Source of the DNA: JALZBN01 sp035525375
GTDB taxonomy: Bacteria; Actinomycetota; Acidimicrobiia; Acidimicrobiales; AC-14
Direction: 5' to 3'
Length of the DNA stretch: 30,674 nt
Assembly: GCA_035525375.1 (NCBI GenBank)
Contig: DATLEI010000039.1
Location: 1-30,674 of the forward strand
The notes under the pieces are model-generated. The model was not told the DNA's origin and did no database searches. It saw only the letters and a program-made list of their open reading frames with translations. Each line of letters begins with the position of its first letter. The stretch's first letter is position 1. Of this stretch, positions 16,014 through 25,160 are shown piece after piece. Both the position numbers and the translations under genes were made by a program.

Positions 16014-19000
16014 GGAGTCGCTCCGGCGGGAGCGGAAACAGCCGTCGCTGGCGCGTCCGTTTCCGGCTCGAGTACGACCATCTGATCCCGAGGCTGCGCC
16101 AACGCAACGAGGATCAGGAATGGGCCGACGTAGGTTAGGACGAGAGCCGTGACGACGACGCCGGAATCGTTCACGGCGAAACCGAGCAATCCGCACGCCA
16201 GGGCGGCGACGACACCCACCCGAAGGGGTGAACCGGGCGGCAACAAATCGGCGGCACGCCGGCGGCCAGCCAACATGAAGAGCATGAAGACGGCGATGAT
16301 CGGCACGGTCCATGTCCAGACCGACGCCCTGAGAACTCGAACGTTCGTCTCCGCCTTACGTGCGATCGTCGTCAGCAGACTGGAGTCGCCGTTGGTCCAC
16401 GTATCGGCGACGAGCCGCCCCAAATGGGTGCGCGCTTCGGGCGGCCGTAGCAGGTCGATACCTGCGGCAATCGTCAACACGACAACGGTTGCGCCGGCGA
16501 CGGCGGCAACCACCCGCCATGAGAGTCGCACTCCGACCAGGGAAAGGATCATCAGCGCGAACACCGGGACCAACGTGAGAATGCCACCGACGTCACCGCC
16601 GAGCCCCGGCGCGCCATCGACGAGAACCACAAGGGCGAGAAATAGCGTCACCGCGACTATTGCCTCACGACGCCTCGGCGCGTGGTACACGTGGAGCGCC
16701 GCGACGAGGATGCTGGCCGCCGCCAGAACCGCGAACGCGGTATTGCCGATTCCGAAGAAGCGAGCAGCGCTCTGCGGTGAGTACCCCATCACACTGGCGA
16801 CTTGCAGGCGCCCTCCCGTGGCGACGTCGAACAGCAGCAGGAACACGGTGGTGGCGAGGATCCATGCCAGCGGCGACAGAGGACGATGGCGAGCCCCAAG
16901 GGCGACGAGGACGATCAGGGCGTCGATGGCGCAGACGATGATGCCGCCCGCTATATCGCCGAGTGAGGCGACGTTGGGCACGGCGCGAAGCAGAAAGGTT
17001 GCCAGCGGGAAGGCAGCGATGGCGAGGGCCACGACCCTGACGAGGGTGCCCCACCGTGACCGTGCCCCGCCCGGCCGGCGCAGTACGAAGAGTGTCAGGA
17101 GATAGGCGAGCGCCTGAAAGGCGATGAACGACATTGCAATCGGGAAATAGATCCGTTCTCGATACGCCGCGTCATCGTCAAGACGGACGAGTCGGGCGGG
17201 GTCGGCTTCGCCCGCGTGGTAGCGAAGCGCGTGGCCGACCATGGTCGAAGGCACATGTACCCCGAGCACATCGAGGACTGTCGGCGCGACATCCGTAAGT
17301 GTGACGAGCCCCAATCGCTTCGTCGACGGCGACTGGAGGTAACCGTGACGAGTACCAGCTCCGAACGCAATGAGGGGGGTAAGCCGCCATTCCTCCGCCG
17401 GGGGCGTGACCCCGGCGACGAGCAGCAGGGTCTCGGCAGGAAGGTCGGTCGCGAGTGTGCCCACGAGACCATCTGCCTCCGCGCCACTGGTGCCGACGAT
17501 GACGACATCAGCGACCAAGAGCGCATCTCGCACGCTGCCCTCGATCGTCAGAGGGTCACCGGCGCCGAGCGCGGCGCTATCGACCGTTCCCCTCCTGTCC
17601 ATCACCGCGACCGCCGCGTCCGATGAACCGATGACAGCGGTACGACGACCGGCACCGTGGAGCGCGTCGCCGAGGGCACCAGGGAACGTCGAGATGTGGC
17701 TGTCGTTGTTCACGGAGCGAAAGTGCGGCGCGTCATTTATCGCGATCGATCCAGCTGACGCGTCCACAATGTTGGCTCCTCCTGCCGGCGCCTTCACCCT
17801 CCCTCCGGCGCCAAGGGTGGCATAGCCCTCCACCTCAGACGGGCGGCGCGACAGGGTCCGAACGCTCATTGCTGCAAGTGCGCCGTCGTTCACCAGGGCA
17901 TCGAGGTTGGGCGTCTGACCGCTCGAAAGGTCACCAAGGGAGAGCCCGGGGATGCCGACGAGGACCACCTTGGCAGTGCCGGGGCGACCGGCCACGCTGG
18001 ACGGTTCCCATCGATTTCCGGTCCAGCCGACGGCTCCGACGGTCACGACGAACGCGGTGACGAGCGCACCCAAGCGGAAGCCCGATGAAGTAAGCCGGGG
18101 CCACAGCGCCCGGACGATGTCGGCACCTTGGTGGGCTCGGTGAGATAGGCCGGACAACCCACGCCCCCACTCGTGATGAGTCATGGTGACCGGAACCTCC
18201 ACGACCCGCGCGCCGGCGCGAACTGCGTCGATCGTGAGGCCGGTTTCGAGCCCAAAGCGTGGCGCGGGCTCGAGCCGTCGCAGCAGGGGGCCGGCGACGG
18301 CGCGCTGTCCGGACAGCGGGGCCTCGACCGTTCGTCCTGTCGCTCGTCGGATTCCGGCCGCAGCAAGAGCACGCACCTTTCCGAAGCCAGCACCAGGCCC
18401 CGCAGGAGGAAGGACGCCAACGGTCATATCGGCGTCGCCCGCCAGCACCGGAGTGAGAAGGCCCGCCGCGGCTGCGGCGCTCTCACCGACGTCGGCGTCG
18501 ACCAGCAGATAGGCCCGGGCGTCGGGAGCCGCCCCCATGCCGGCAGCGAGAGCACCGCCCTTCCCGACGTTGTCGGTCAGGCGAAGCACGCTCGCGCCGG
18601 CGGCTAACGCCACCGAAGTTGTGGAGTCGGTCGAACCGTCGTCAACGACGACCACCTTGTCGACGTGGGCGACCCTCCGCAGCGCCGCAACCGTCGAACC
18701 GACCGTAGCGGCGCCGTCCTTGGTCGCCACAAGGGCCACCACCGGTCCTCGGGTGACTGCCTCGGATGCACCGGTTCTCGTGAGCACGCGATGATGGCTC
18801 TCGTCGTCAGATCGGGCCTGGCGACCCACGCCCGCGACCACGTTCTTGACGAGTGCCGGGACCTGAGCCAGCTCGGGCGAACGCAGAACCCACTGGCTGG
18901 CCAGATACACCGCGGCGGCGAGGGCAGCAGCGAGACAAACGGCCGTGGCGGCGCCGGCGCGGCTACCGGTGGGGATCGCGTCGACCACGGCGCGAGCGGC

Positions 19001-20461
19001 CACGCCGGCAGCGACCGAGGAGATCGTGGCGCGCGCCACCGCCGCAAGCATGGGTGACGCCTTGCCGGTGCGCCGGCGCAGGAGGACGAGGAGCAGCACC
19101 GCGCCGACGGTGACAGCGGACGAATAGGCGAACCCGAGAACCACGACTCGGTCGCTGCCGGACGCGCCGAAGAACAGCCCGATCATTAGCACTGAACCAC
19201 CGACCGTTACCCCGAGGTTGACGAGCGCAGGCGTACGTGTGTCCGCCGCGGCATAGGAGGCCCGCGTAGCGAGAAGGAACCCGGCGTAACCGACGATGCC
19301 AAGTGCGTACCCGACAGCCACGCTGGCGACGAGATCCGTGCCCGCTGCGTCGAGCCGTCCGACTCGGCCGATCTGTAGAGCCGGGGCCACAGCCGCGACG
19401 AGGAAGGCCGCCGCGGGAGCAGTGAGGAAGATGACCCATCGACCGCCTTTGGCCAACGTCTCACTGAAGTTGCGCCATTGCCGACTCGATGCCTCGGCCG
19501 CCAACCGCGGATACAGGACGGTTATCAGTGGCTGGGCGAGGAGCGCGTGCGGGAGCAAGAAGAGGGTGAAGGCGATCTGATAAGCGACGACGCCACCCTC
19601 GACCTGATTGGCCAGCACAAGGGTGGTCGCGACAAGGACCTGACTGAGCGCGAGGTAGGCGGCACCCCAGCCGCCCGCGCGAGCGAGGGCACGGATCTGC
19701 GGGTGCCGGGGCGCCCACCGGGGCCGTAGTCGAATCCCGCTTCGCCACACCGCAACCAGCGGCACCAGGCTCATTGCTGCTACGCCGGCTGTCGTACCGC
19801 CGGCGAGGACAAGTTTTTGGGCCGTGGAAAGATCGAGTCCCGCAACTCCCTCCACGACACCGCTGCGCCCTCCGCTCACGGCCCAGAACACGCCCATAGT
19901 GGCGATCACGATCACGTTGTTCGCCACCGGGGCGAAGGCCACTGCGGAGAAGCGTCGAGCGCCGTGCAGGAGCGCGGTTGCCACCGTCCCGACCGCGTAC
20001 AGCAGCACTTGGGGTACGAACAGAATCAGAAAGAACGAACCGAGGCGAATCTCCGCGGCGCGTACTGCGGGATCAGGTACAGCAACAGTCAGGGCCTGCA
20101 TGATCCACGTGCGGGCGACGACCCCGATGAGGCAGACCACGCCGAGAACCACGAGCCCCATACCAAGCAAGCCGCCGGCTACTTCTTCGGCATCGTCGCG
20201 CCGGCCTGCGTCGAGCATCTCGACGAATGGCGGCACGAGTACCGAAGAGAGCACCCCCGCGGCCAGCAATTCGAATAGGAGGTTCGAGACGAGGTTCGCC
20301 GACTGATAGGTATTACCGAGGAAGGTGGCCCCGAGCGCGGCCGCAATCGCGATCACTCGGAGCAGACCCGTCAGGCGCGATGCGAGGTTTCCGGTCGTAA
20401 CCTTGAAAGTTGACCGCAGAAGACCAGGGGCGCGGTCGGCATCCGTGAGAGCTCCTGGCAC
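16010..20461 (-). CDS. MurJ flippase fused to GT2 glycosyltransferase, AlkP-like domain and polytopic membrane domain
   Basis: One uninterrupted frame of 1483 residues. Residues 1-545 are a MurJ/MviN lipid II flippase-type domain (FKVTTGNLASRLTGLLRV, ANLVSNLLFELLAAGVLSS, SATRASYAAADTRTPAL-like region) with about 14 helices. Residues 573-785 are a GT2 glycosyltransferase: VVVVDDGSTDST (D607, D608), DxD at D655-D657 (LLVDADV), LSGQRA (719-720) and THHEWGRG. A single helix at about 795-815 leads to an alkaline-phosphatase/sulfatase-like domain at 825-1080 (VVLVGIPGL, TPNLDALVNDGA, TDVAPTVLDVLGV). The rest, 1105-1455, is a polytopic domain (FFGIGN, GAPGLGGDVGG). Mycobacterial MurJ is known with a fused pseudokinase; this arrangement differs. 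The GTG start at 20461 is preceded by AAGG overlapping the steB stop. Possible role: flipping and glycosylating a lipid-linked envelope precursor. No in-frame stops separate the parts. Confidence 0.88.
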   Translation of the reverse strand: MPGALTDADRAPGLLRSTFKVTTGNLASRLTGLLRVIAIAAALGATFLGNTYQSANLVSNLLFELLAAGVLSSVLVPPFVEMLDAGRRDDAEEVAGGLLGMGLVVLGVVCLIGVVARTWIMQALTVAVPDPAVRAAEIRLGSFFLILFVPQVLLYAVGTVATALLHGARRFSAVAFAPVANNVIVIATMGVFWAVSGGRSGVVEGVAGLDLSTAQKLVLAGGTTAGVAAMSLVPLVAVWRSGIRLRPRWAPRHPQIRALARAGGWGAAYLALSQVLVATTLVLANQVEGGVVAYQIAFTLFLLPHALLAQPLITVLYPRLAAEASSRQWRNFSETLAKGGRWVIFLTAPAAAFLVAAVAPALQIGRVGRLDAAGTDLVASVAVGYALGIVGYAGFLLATRASYAAADTRTPALVNLGVTVGGSVLMIGLFFGASGSDRVVVLGFAYSSAVTVGAVLLLVLLRRRTGKASPMLAAVARATISSVAAGVAARAVVDAIPTGSRAGAATAVCLAAALAAAVYLASQWVLRSPELAQVPALVKNVVAGVGRQARSDDESHHRVLTRTGASEAVTRGPVVALVATKDGAATVGSTVAALRRVAHVDKVVVVDDGSTDSTTSVALAAGASVLRLTDNVGKGGALAAGMGAAPDARAYLLVDADVGESAAAAAGLLTPVLAGDADMTVGVLPPAGPGAGFGKVRALAAAGIRRATGRTVEAPLSGQRAVAGPLLRRLEPAPRFGLETGLTIDAVRAGARVVEVPVTMTHHEWGRGLSGLSHRAHQGADIVRALWPRLTSSGFRLGALVTAFVVTVGAVGWTGNRWEPSSVAGRPGTAKVVLVGIPGLSLGDLSSGQTPNLDALVNDGALAAMSVRTLSRRPSEVEGYATLGAGGRVKAPAGGANIVDASAGSIAINDAPHFRSVNNDSHISTFPGALGDALHGAGRRTAVIGSSDAAVAVMDRRGTVDSAALGAGDPLTIEGSVRDALLVADVVIVGTSGAEADGLVGTLATDLPAETLLLVAGVTPPAEEWRLTPLIAFGAGTRHGYLQSPSTKRLGLVTLTDVAPTVLDVLGVHVPSTMVGHALRYHAGEADPARLVRLDDDAAYRERIYFPIAMSFIAFQALAYLLTLFVLRRPGGARSRWGTLVRVVALAIAAFPLATFLLRAVPNVASLGDIAGGIIVCAIDALIVLVALGARHRPLSPLAWILATTVFLLLFDVATGGRLQVASVMGYSPQSAARFFGIGNTAFAVLAAASILVAALHVYHAPRRREAIVAVTLFLALVVLVDGAPGLGGDVGGILTLVPVFALMILSLVGVRLSWRVVAAVAGATVVVLTIAAGIDLLRPPEARTHLGRLVADTWTNGDSSLLTTIARKAETNVRVLRASVWTWTVPIIAVFMLFMLAGRRRAADLLPPGSPLRVGVVAALACGLLGFAVNDSGVVVTALVLTYVGPFLILVALAQPRDQMVVLEPETDAPATAVSAPAGATP

Positions 20462-20472
20462 GGGAACCGGCC

Positions 20473-21417
20473 TTAGGACTGCGACGCAGGAAGCAGACGC
20501 TCGGCACCCGGTCCGACGCCGAAGTGTCCGGTGCGGGGCCCGGCGAGCTCCTGGAGCGCAAGGACCGTGGCCGCCTGACCCATCGGTGACTCGAGGTCGT
20601 CGACAGTGGAGATGCGAGGCGAAATATCGCCGTCCCTGCGAAGCAGACCCACGAACACGCCTCTGCCTCCAGGGGTGTCCTGGCCCGCTTCCGCGGCCAC
20701 CAATCGGGTCGACGACTGGGCGAGTACACGCGCCAACGGGACGGCCACGACGTCATCACTCACGCTCGCTCCCGCACCCGAGACCAACACGACTCGCATG
20801 CCAGGCAGTGGAAGGGCGGCGAGGCCAGACTCAGGCGAGCCGGTTTGCGTCGGTGCGGCCTCGTACGCAAGGAAACCAGCTCCGCTGAGGGACGGCAAAA
20901 GGTTCGGCTCGCCGGTACCGGCCAGCCCGGCGACCAGCCGGCTGATGGCCATGGTGCGCACCCCGTCCGCGTCGGGGCGCTCGGGATGTTCTAGCGCCAG
21001 CCCGGCCGCTGCAGCGAGCGCCTTGGTATCGCCGTCATTGCTGAGCCGCATCTTCGGCGTGAACCACAATGTGCCCGCCACGGTCGCTTCCGACGTGACG
21101 AGTGCCTCTCGCAAAGCGTCGACCGGTTTGCGGTCGATGCCCTGCACGGCCATTACCAGGACCGGAACCGTCGTCAAGTGGCTACGCGTGATCTGGTCAC
21201 GCGCCTGATCGGCGAAGTCACGGACGGTCTGAAGCTGGCCGTTGATGCGCTGGTTCTCGGTCTCTGCCTCGCGAACGCGTCGCTCGACGGAGTTCACCCT
21301 GGCATTCAGGGTGTCCACCGTGACCCGATCGATGACCGTCGAGCCCATGACCACTCCGATCCCGAGGGCGAGGAAGACGGCCACGATTGAAACGATGTGG
21401 TAGCGGAGATTGATCAC
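20473..21417 (-). CDS. steB: SteB/MctB-like coiled-coil membrane protein
   Basis: A 314-residue protein with one N-terminal helix (residues 5-27, RYHIVSIVAVFLALGIGVVMGS) that anchors it in the membrane, a coiled coil (about 33-80, VNSVERRVREAETENQRINGQL) and an extracytoplasmic domain rich in small residues. This is the pattern of the actinobacterial family that includes mycobacterial MctB (Rv1698) and corynebacterial SteB. MctB was reported to affect copper handling; SteB works with SteA in cytokinesis. The GTG at 21417 was chosen because it follows the steA stop by a single nucleotide and gives the family start VINLRYHIVS; the longer frame would add 18 residues unlike the family. The name rests on the steA pair and the architecture. 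Confidence 0.85.
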   Translation of the reverse strand: MINLRYHIVSIVAVFLALGIGVVMGSTVIDRVTVDTLNARVNSVERRVREAETENQRINGQLQTVRDFADQARDQITRSHLTTVPVLVMAVQGIDRKPVDALREALVTSEATVAGTLWFTPKMRLSNDGDTKALAAAAGLALEHPERPDADGVRTMAISRLVAGLAGTGEPNLLPSLSGAGFLAYEAAPTQTGSPESGLAALPLPGMRVVLVSGAGASVSDDVVAVPLARVLAQSSTRLVAAEAGQDTPGGRGVFVGLLRRDGDISPRISTVDDLESPMGQAATVLALQELAGPRTGHFGVGPGAERLLPASQS

Positions 21418-21418
21418 G

Positions 21419-22678
21419 TCAGCCTCCGACCAGGGCGCGCCACGAGTCCTGCAGGCTGAGCCAGGTGGCACGGATGAAGACGTGCAGCGGTTGGGCCACG
21501 GCGACCATGACCAGCATGGCGAAGAGGGCGGCGGCTACCAGCAACATCAAGTCGCGCCGGCGGACCCGGCTCTGATAGAGCCGGTTGACGCCCTTGGCGT
21601 CGACAAGAATCGGGCCGACCTTGAGGCGGACGAGGAAGGTCGAGGCCATCCCGGCGCGGCCCTTGTCGAGGAACTCGACCATGGACGCGTGGGTGCCGAC
21701 GGCGACAATCAACTCGGCTCGCTTCTCGTAGGCCAGGAGCATGGCGACGTCTTCACTGGTGCCCGCAGCTTCAAAGATCGTGTAACTGAGCCCGAGCCCA
21801 TCGAGGCGCGCCGCGCCGGGTGCCTCTCCCCCGGGGTACGCGTGCACGATCAGCTGCGCGCCGGCGCGCAGGGTCGAGTCCGAGACGGAGTCGAAGTCGC
21901 CGATGATGAGGTCAGGCCGGTACCCCGCGTTGCAAAGAAGGTCCGCGCCCCCATCGACACCTATCAGAACCGGCCGAACCTCTCTGGTGTACGCCCGCAG
22001 AGCCGCGAGGTCGGCTTCGCAGTCCTCCAACATGCCGCCCCGCACGACCACGAGGACGTGGCGACCGTCGACCTCGGTTTTCAAGTCAGGCAATATCGGC
22101 GAATCAGTGAGCAGGTGATGCTCGCGCCGGAGAAAGGAGAGTGTGTTCTCGGCGAAGCGCTCGAGTTCGTCGCTCACCGAGCGCTTCGACGCCTCGAGCT
22201 TTTCCTCCAGCGACTCCAGCGAGTGGCACCGGCCTGTGGCGAGAACCGTGGTCCCGGCGCGCACCTCCTCGCCCGACACCGACAACACCTGCCCTTCGGC
22301 AACCGCCGTCATGACTGACGCCCCGACCTCGTCGACAAGTGGAATACCTGCTGCGGCGATGAGGAGAGGACCCATGTTGGGGTAGCGCCCCGAGATCGAC
22401 TGGGACGCGTTGACGACCGCGCCGACCCTGGCGCGGATCAAGCCTTCCGCGGCCAAGCGGTCGAGGTCTTCGTGGTCGATGACAGCGATCTCCCCCGGCT
22501 GCAGCCTGGTCAGGAGCCGCTTGGTGCGAGTATCGACGCGGGCTCTACCGACGACGACGCGAGAGGTGCCGTCGAAGAGGTCGCGGTCCGGGCTGGCGCT
22601 GTTCGGCGCTGCCGGCCAATCATCGCCCGCCTCAATCGGCCGGGAGGCCTTCGCCTCATTGCGCATTCGGCGCGCCAT
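21419..22678 (-). CDS. steA: SteA-like cytokinetic-ring protein (thiamin-pyrophosphokinase-fold)
   Basis: A 419-residue protein. The middle shows PDLIIGDFDSVSDSTL, the aspartate-rich signature of thiamin pyrophosphokinase-type domains, which in SteA is retained although the protein is not a thiamin enzyme. The N-terminal 150 residues include SRVVVGRARVDTRTKRLLTRLQPGEIAVIDHEDLD, typical of the SteA family. A single C-terminal helix (about 372-392, LMLLVAAALFAMLVMVAVA) anchors it in the membrane. In Corynebacterium SteA localises to the division ring and with SteB controls cell separation. The ATG at 22678 overlaps the recN stop (TGATG), so translation is coupled; steB follows after 1 nt. Confidence 0.9.
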   Translation of the reverse strand: MARRMRNEAKASRPIEAGDDWPAAPNSASPDRDLFDGTSRVVVGRARVDTRTKRLLTRLQPGEIAVIDHEDLDRLAAEGLIRARVGAVVNASQSISGRYPNMGPLLIAAAGIPLVDEVGASVMTAVAEGQVLSVSGEEVRAGTTVLATGRCHSLESLEEKLEASKRSVSDELERFAENTLSFLRREHHLLTDSPILPDLKTEVDGRHVLVVVRGGMLEDCEADLAALRAYTREVRPVLIGVDGGADLLCNAGYRPDLIIGDFDSVSDSTLRAGAQLIVHAYPGGEAPGAARLDGLGLSYTIFEAAGTSEDVAMLLAYEKRAELIVAVGTHASMVEFLDKGRAGMASTFLVRLKVGPILVDAKGVNRLYQSRVRRRDLMLLVAAALFAMLVMVAVAQPLHVFIRATWLSLQDSWRALVGG

Positions 22679-24294
22679 CAGCCCGCCGCAGTTCTGTCGA
22701 GCTCCCGCTCACGGGTCGCGGTTGCGAGGAGTTCCTCGGCGTGACCGTGCGCGGTCGCGCTCGTGGGTTGGCCCGACAACATTCGCGACAACTCGACGAC
22801 TCGGTCCTGGCCTCGCAACGAGACCGCCTCGACCGCGACGGTGTTCTCATTCTCGGATTTGGTGATGGCGACCTGGTGGTCGGCAAAGGCGGCGACCTGG
22901 GGTAGGTGGGTCACGACGATGACCTGACGAGTTGCGGACAACGACGCCAAGGCGCGCCCGACCGCTAGCGCGGCCGCGCCGCCGACGCCAGCGTCGACCT
23001 CGTCGAAGACCAGGGTCGGCGGGGCTTCGGTGAGCACCAGACGTGCCGCGAGCATCGTGCGTGCCAACTCTCCACCGGAAGCCACCTTCGACAGCGGAAG
23101 GGCCGGTTGGCCAGGGTTCGCTCCGAGCAGGTAGCTCACATCGTCCCCGGCGGCATCACCGGAATTGTCTCCAACGGTCACCTCGAACCGGGCAGACGGC
23201 ATGGCAAGGGCACGAAGGTGCTTTTCGACCGCGGATGCCAGCCTTGGGGCCGCTTCGCGACGCGCTCGGCCAACGGCAATCGCGGCGCGAGTGACGGCTG
23301 CGCGCGCCACTTCACGCTCGGCCTCCAGAGCCACCAGATGATCGTCGTGGGCCTCGAGTTCAGCCAGCCTGACACGGGCATCCGCCTCGAAGGTGATTAC
23401 TTCGGACAACTGCTCACCGTACTTCCGACTCAGGTCGCGAAGCAGTCGCCTCCGGGTTCGGACTTCCTCCAGTCGTCGGGCGTCCTCCGGAATGCCCTCG
23501 ATCGCTGCTCGCAGATTCGATGCCGCTTCCGCGATCTCGATAGCGACCACGGCCAGCTTTCGCTCAGCTTCTGCGAGTGGGCGCCGACCCGAACACGAGG
23601 CGAGCGCGACTCCGATTGCATCCGCCGCCTTGCCATCGCCGACGAGCGCTTCATAGGCGGTGGTACCCGCGGCCCGGTGGGCGACAGCATCGGCGAGCGT
23701 GTCCTCTTCTACCTCGAGGTGCTCGTCCTCGTCGGCGTCTTCGACGTGGGCTTCAGCCAGCTCGCCGATTTGGAATCGCAACAAATCGATTTCACGAGCC
23801 CGCGCCCGGGAGTCGCCGCCCAAACCTTCCAACTGTTGCGCCGCCGCAGCCAATCGGCCGCGGGCGTCGCTGAGAGGTTGCAGATCGATGCGGCCGAAGC
23901 GATCGAGCGCCGACCGCTGGGTCACCGCAGCCAGAAGGGACTGATGAGCGTGCTGTCCGTGAAGGTCGACGAGACCACGGCCGGCGTCGGCTAGCTCGCC
24001 GGCGGTCGCCAGGCGACCGTTGATGTACGCCCGTGACCGACCGCTTTTGGGCACGACGCGACTCAGAACGAGTTCAGCGTCGTCGCTGACAAAGCGCCCC
24101 TCGATGCGAGCCTCCTCGGCACGGGTGCCGACCTGAATGGGATCGGCTCGTCCGCCGACGAGGAGTTCGATTGCGCCGACGACAAGTGTCTTCCCAGCGC
24201 CAGTCTCGCCGGTGAGCGCGGTCAAGCCCGGCGCGAAGACGAGGGAAAGATCGCCTATGACCCCCAGGTTCTCGACCCGCAATTCTAGGAGCAT
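22678..24294 (-). CDS. recN: DNA repair protein RecN
   Basis: A 538-residue SMC-like ATPase that acts early at DNA double-strand breaks. The N-terminal half has the Walker A motif GETGAGKT (29-36) directly after the LELRVENLGVI start typical of RecN; the middle is a long charged coiled coil with RRLLRDLSRKYGEQLSEV; the C-terminal half has the signature region KVASGGELARTMLA, Walker B TLVFDEVDAGVGG, and VVTHLPQVAAFADHQVAITK. Length fits the family (about 550-590, slightly short). The frame runs on upstream, but the ATG at 24294 overlaps the NAD kinase stop (TGATG) and begins exactly where RecN proteins begin. Confidence 0.97.
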   Translation of the reverse strand: MLLELRVENLGVIGDLSLVFAPGLTALTGETGAGKTLVVGAIELLVGGRADPIQVGTRAEEARIEGRFVSDDAELVLSRVVPKSGRSRAYINGRLATAGELADAGRGLVDLHGQHAHQSLLAAVTQRSALDRFGRIDLQPLSDARGRLAAAAQQLEGLGGDSRARAREIDLLRFQIGELAEAHVEDADEDEHLEVEEDTLADAVAHRAAGTTAYEALVGDGKAADAIGVALASCSGRRPLAEAERKLAVVAIEIAEAASNLRAAIEGIPEDARRLEEVRTRRRLLRDLSRKYGEQLSEVITFEADARVRLAELEAHDDHLVALEAEREVARAAVTRAAIAVGRARREAAPRLASAVEKHLRALAMPSARFEVTVGDNSGDAAGDDVSYLLGANPGQPALPLSKVASGGELARTMLAARLVLTEAPPTLVFDEVDAGVGGAAALAVGRALASLSATRQVIVVTHLPQVAAFADHQVAITKSENENTVAVEAVSLRGQDRVVELSRMLSGQPTSATAHGHAEELLATATRERELDRTAAG

Positions 24295-25157
24295 CAGTTT
24301 CCCGACAGTCCGAACTTGGCCTTCAAGGTTCCGTAGAAGTCTCGCTGACCAAAGACGACGAAGCGCGCATTCGTCGGCGACGCGGTGCACGTCACCGTGT
24401 CGCCCCCTGCGAGCAGGCCTAGCTCCCGACCATCGATGATCAGCGTTGCCGGCCGGTGGGCGGCAACCTCGAGTCGGAGCGTCTGGCCAGGGTCGAAGAC
24501 GTGGCTGCGGTCGAACGGTTGGTGGGGCGAGACCGGGGTCAACAACAGCGATCGGTGGAGTGGCCAGATGATTGGACCTCTGGCTGAAAAGGCATATGCC
24601 GTTGATCCGGTCGGAGTCGCCACGATGATGCCATCAGCCCTGTAGTTGTTCAACGATCGACCATCCACGGTAACGGCGACATGAGCGACCTGTCCCGCGG
24701 TCTGCTTCTCGACAACGGCTTCATTCAGAGCCAGATGGGTCTCGGCGAGAGCCACGCCGCTGGCGGCGCGCTCGATCGTCACCGAGAGCATCATCCGCTC
24801 CTCGACGCTGTACGAGCCGGCCAAGAATCGAGCCAGAGCATCGGCTACGCCATCGGGTTCCACGTCGGCCAGGTAGCCCAGGTGGCCAAGATTTACGCCT
24901 AGGACCGGCACCGCATGGCGCGCCACCAGGTGCACCGATCTCAGGACGGTGCCATCGCCGCCCAGGCTCACCGCCAGGTCGAGCCCCGGCACGAGTTTCT
25001 CGTCGCGACAGGCGTGTTCCCGAAGTCCGACTGATTCTGCATCGCTTTGAGGTATGCGGACATCGTGCTCTCTCGTCGTGAGCCATGCGGCCGCCTCTCT
25101 GGCAAGGGCGGCGGCGCGCGGCCGGCTGCGATTGACTATGAGAGCGATGGAGGACAC
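24294..25157 (-). CDS. nadK: NAD kinase
   Basis: A 287-residue cytoplasmic enzyme that phosphorylates NAD to NADP using ATP or polyphosphate. It shows the GGDGT motif at 66-70, the NEAVV motif (NAD binding) near 144, and the conserved TPTGSTAYAFSARGPII. Length is typical of the bacterial family. The GTG at 25157 starts the protein SSIALIVNRSRP and is preceded by a strong ribosome-binding site (GGGAGG, 8 nt upstream); it lies 3 nt after the tlyA stop. The same adjacency tlyA-nadK-recN is found across actinobacteria, so this is a conserved co-transcribed set. Confidence 0.97.
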   Translation of the reverse strand: MSSIALIVNRSRPRAAALAREAAAWLTTREHDVRIPQSDAESVGLREHACRDEKLVPGLDLAVSLGGDGTVLRSVHLVARHAVPVLGVNLGHLGYLADVEPDGVADALARFLAGSYSVEERMMLSVTIERAASGVALAETHLALNEAVVEKQTAGQVAHVAVTVDGRSLNNYRADGIIVATPTGSTAYAFSARGPIIWPLHRSLLLTPVSPHQPFDRSHVFDPGQTLRLEVAAHRPATLIIDGRELGLLAGGDTVTCTASPTNARFVVFGQRDFYGTLKAKFGLSGN

Positions 25158-25160
25158 CCG

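Noticed and set aside
21410..22318. Plus-strand open frame (302 codons) opposite steA
   Set aside because: Antisense shadow of a recognisable gene, with no motif of its own.
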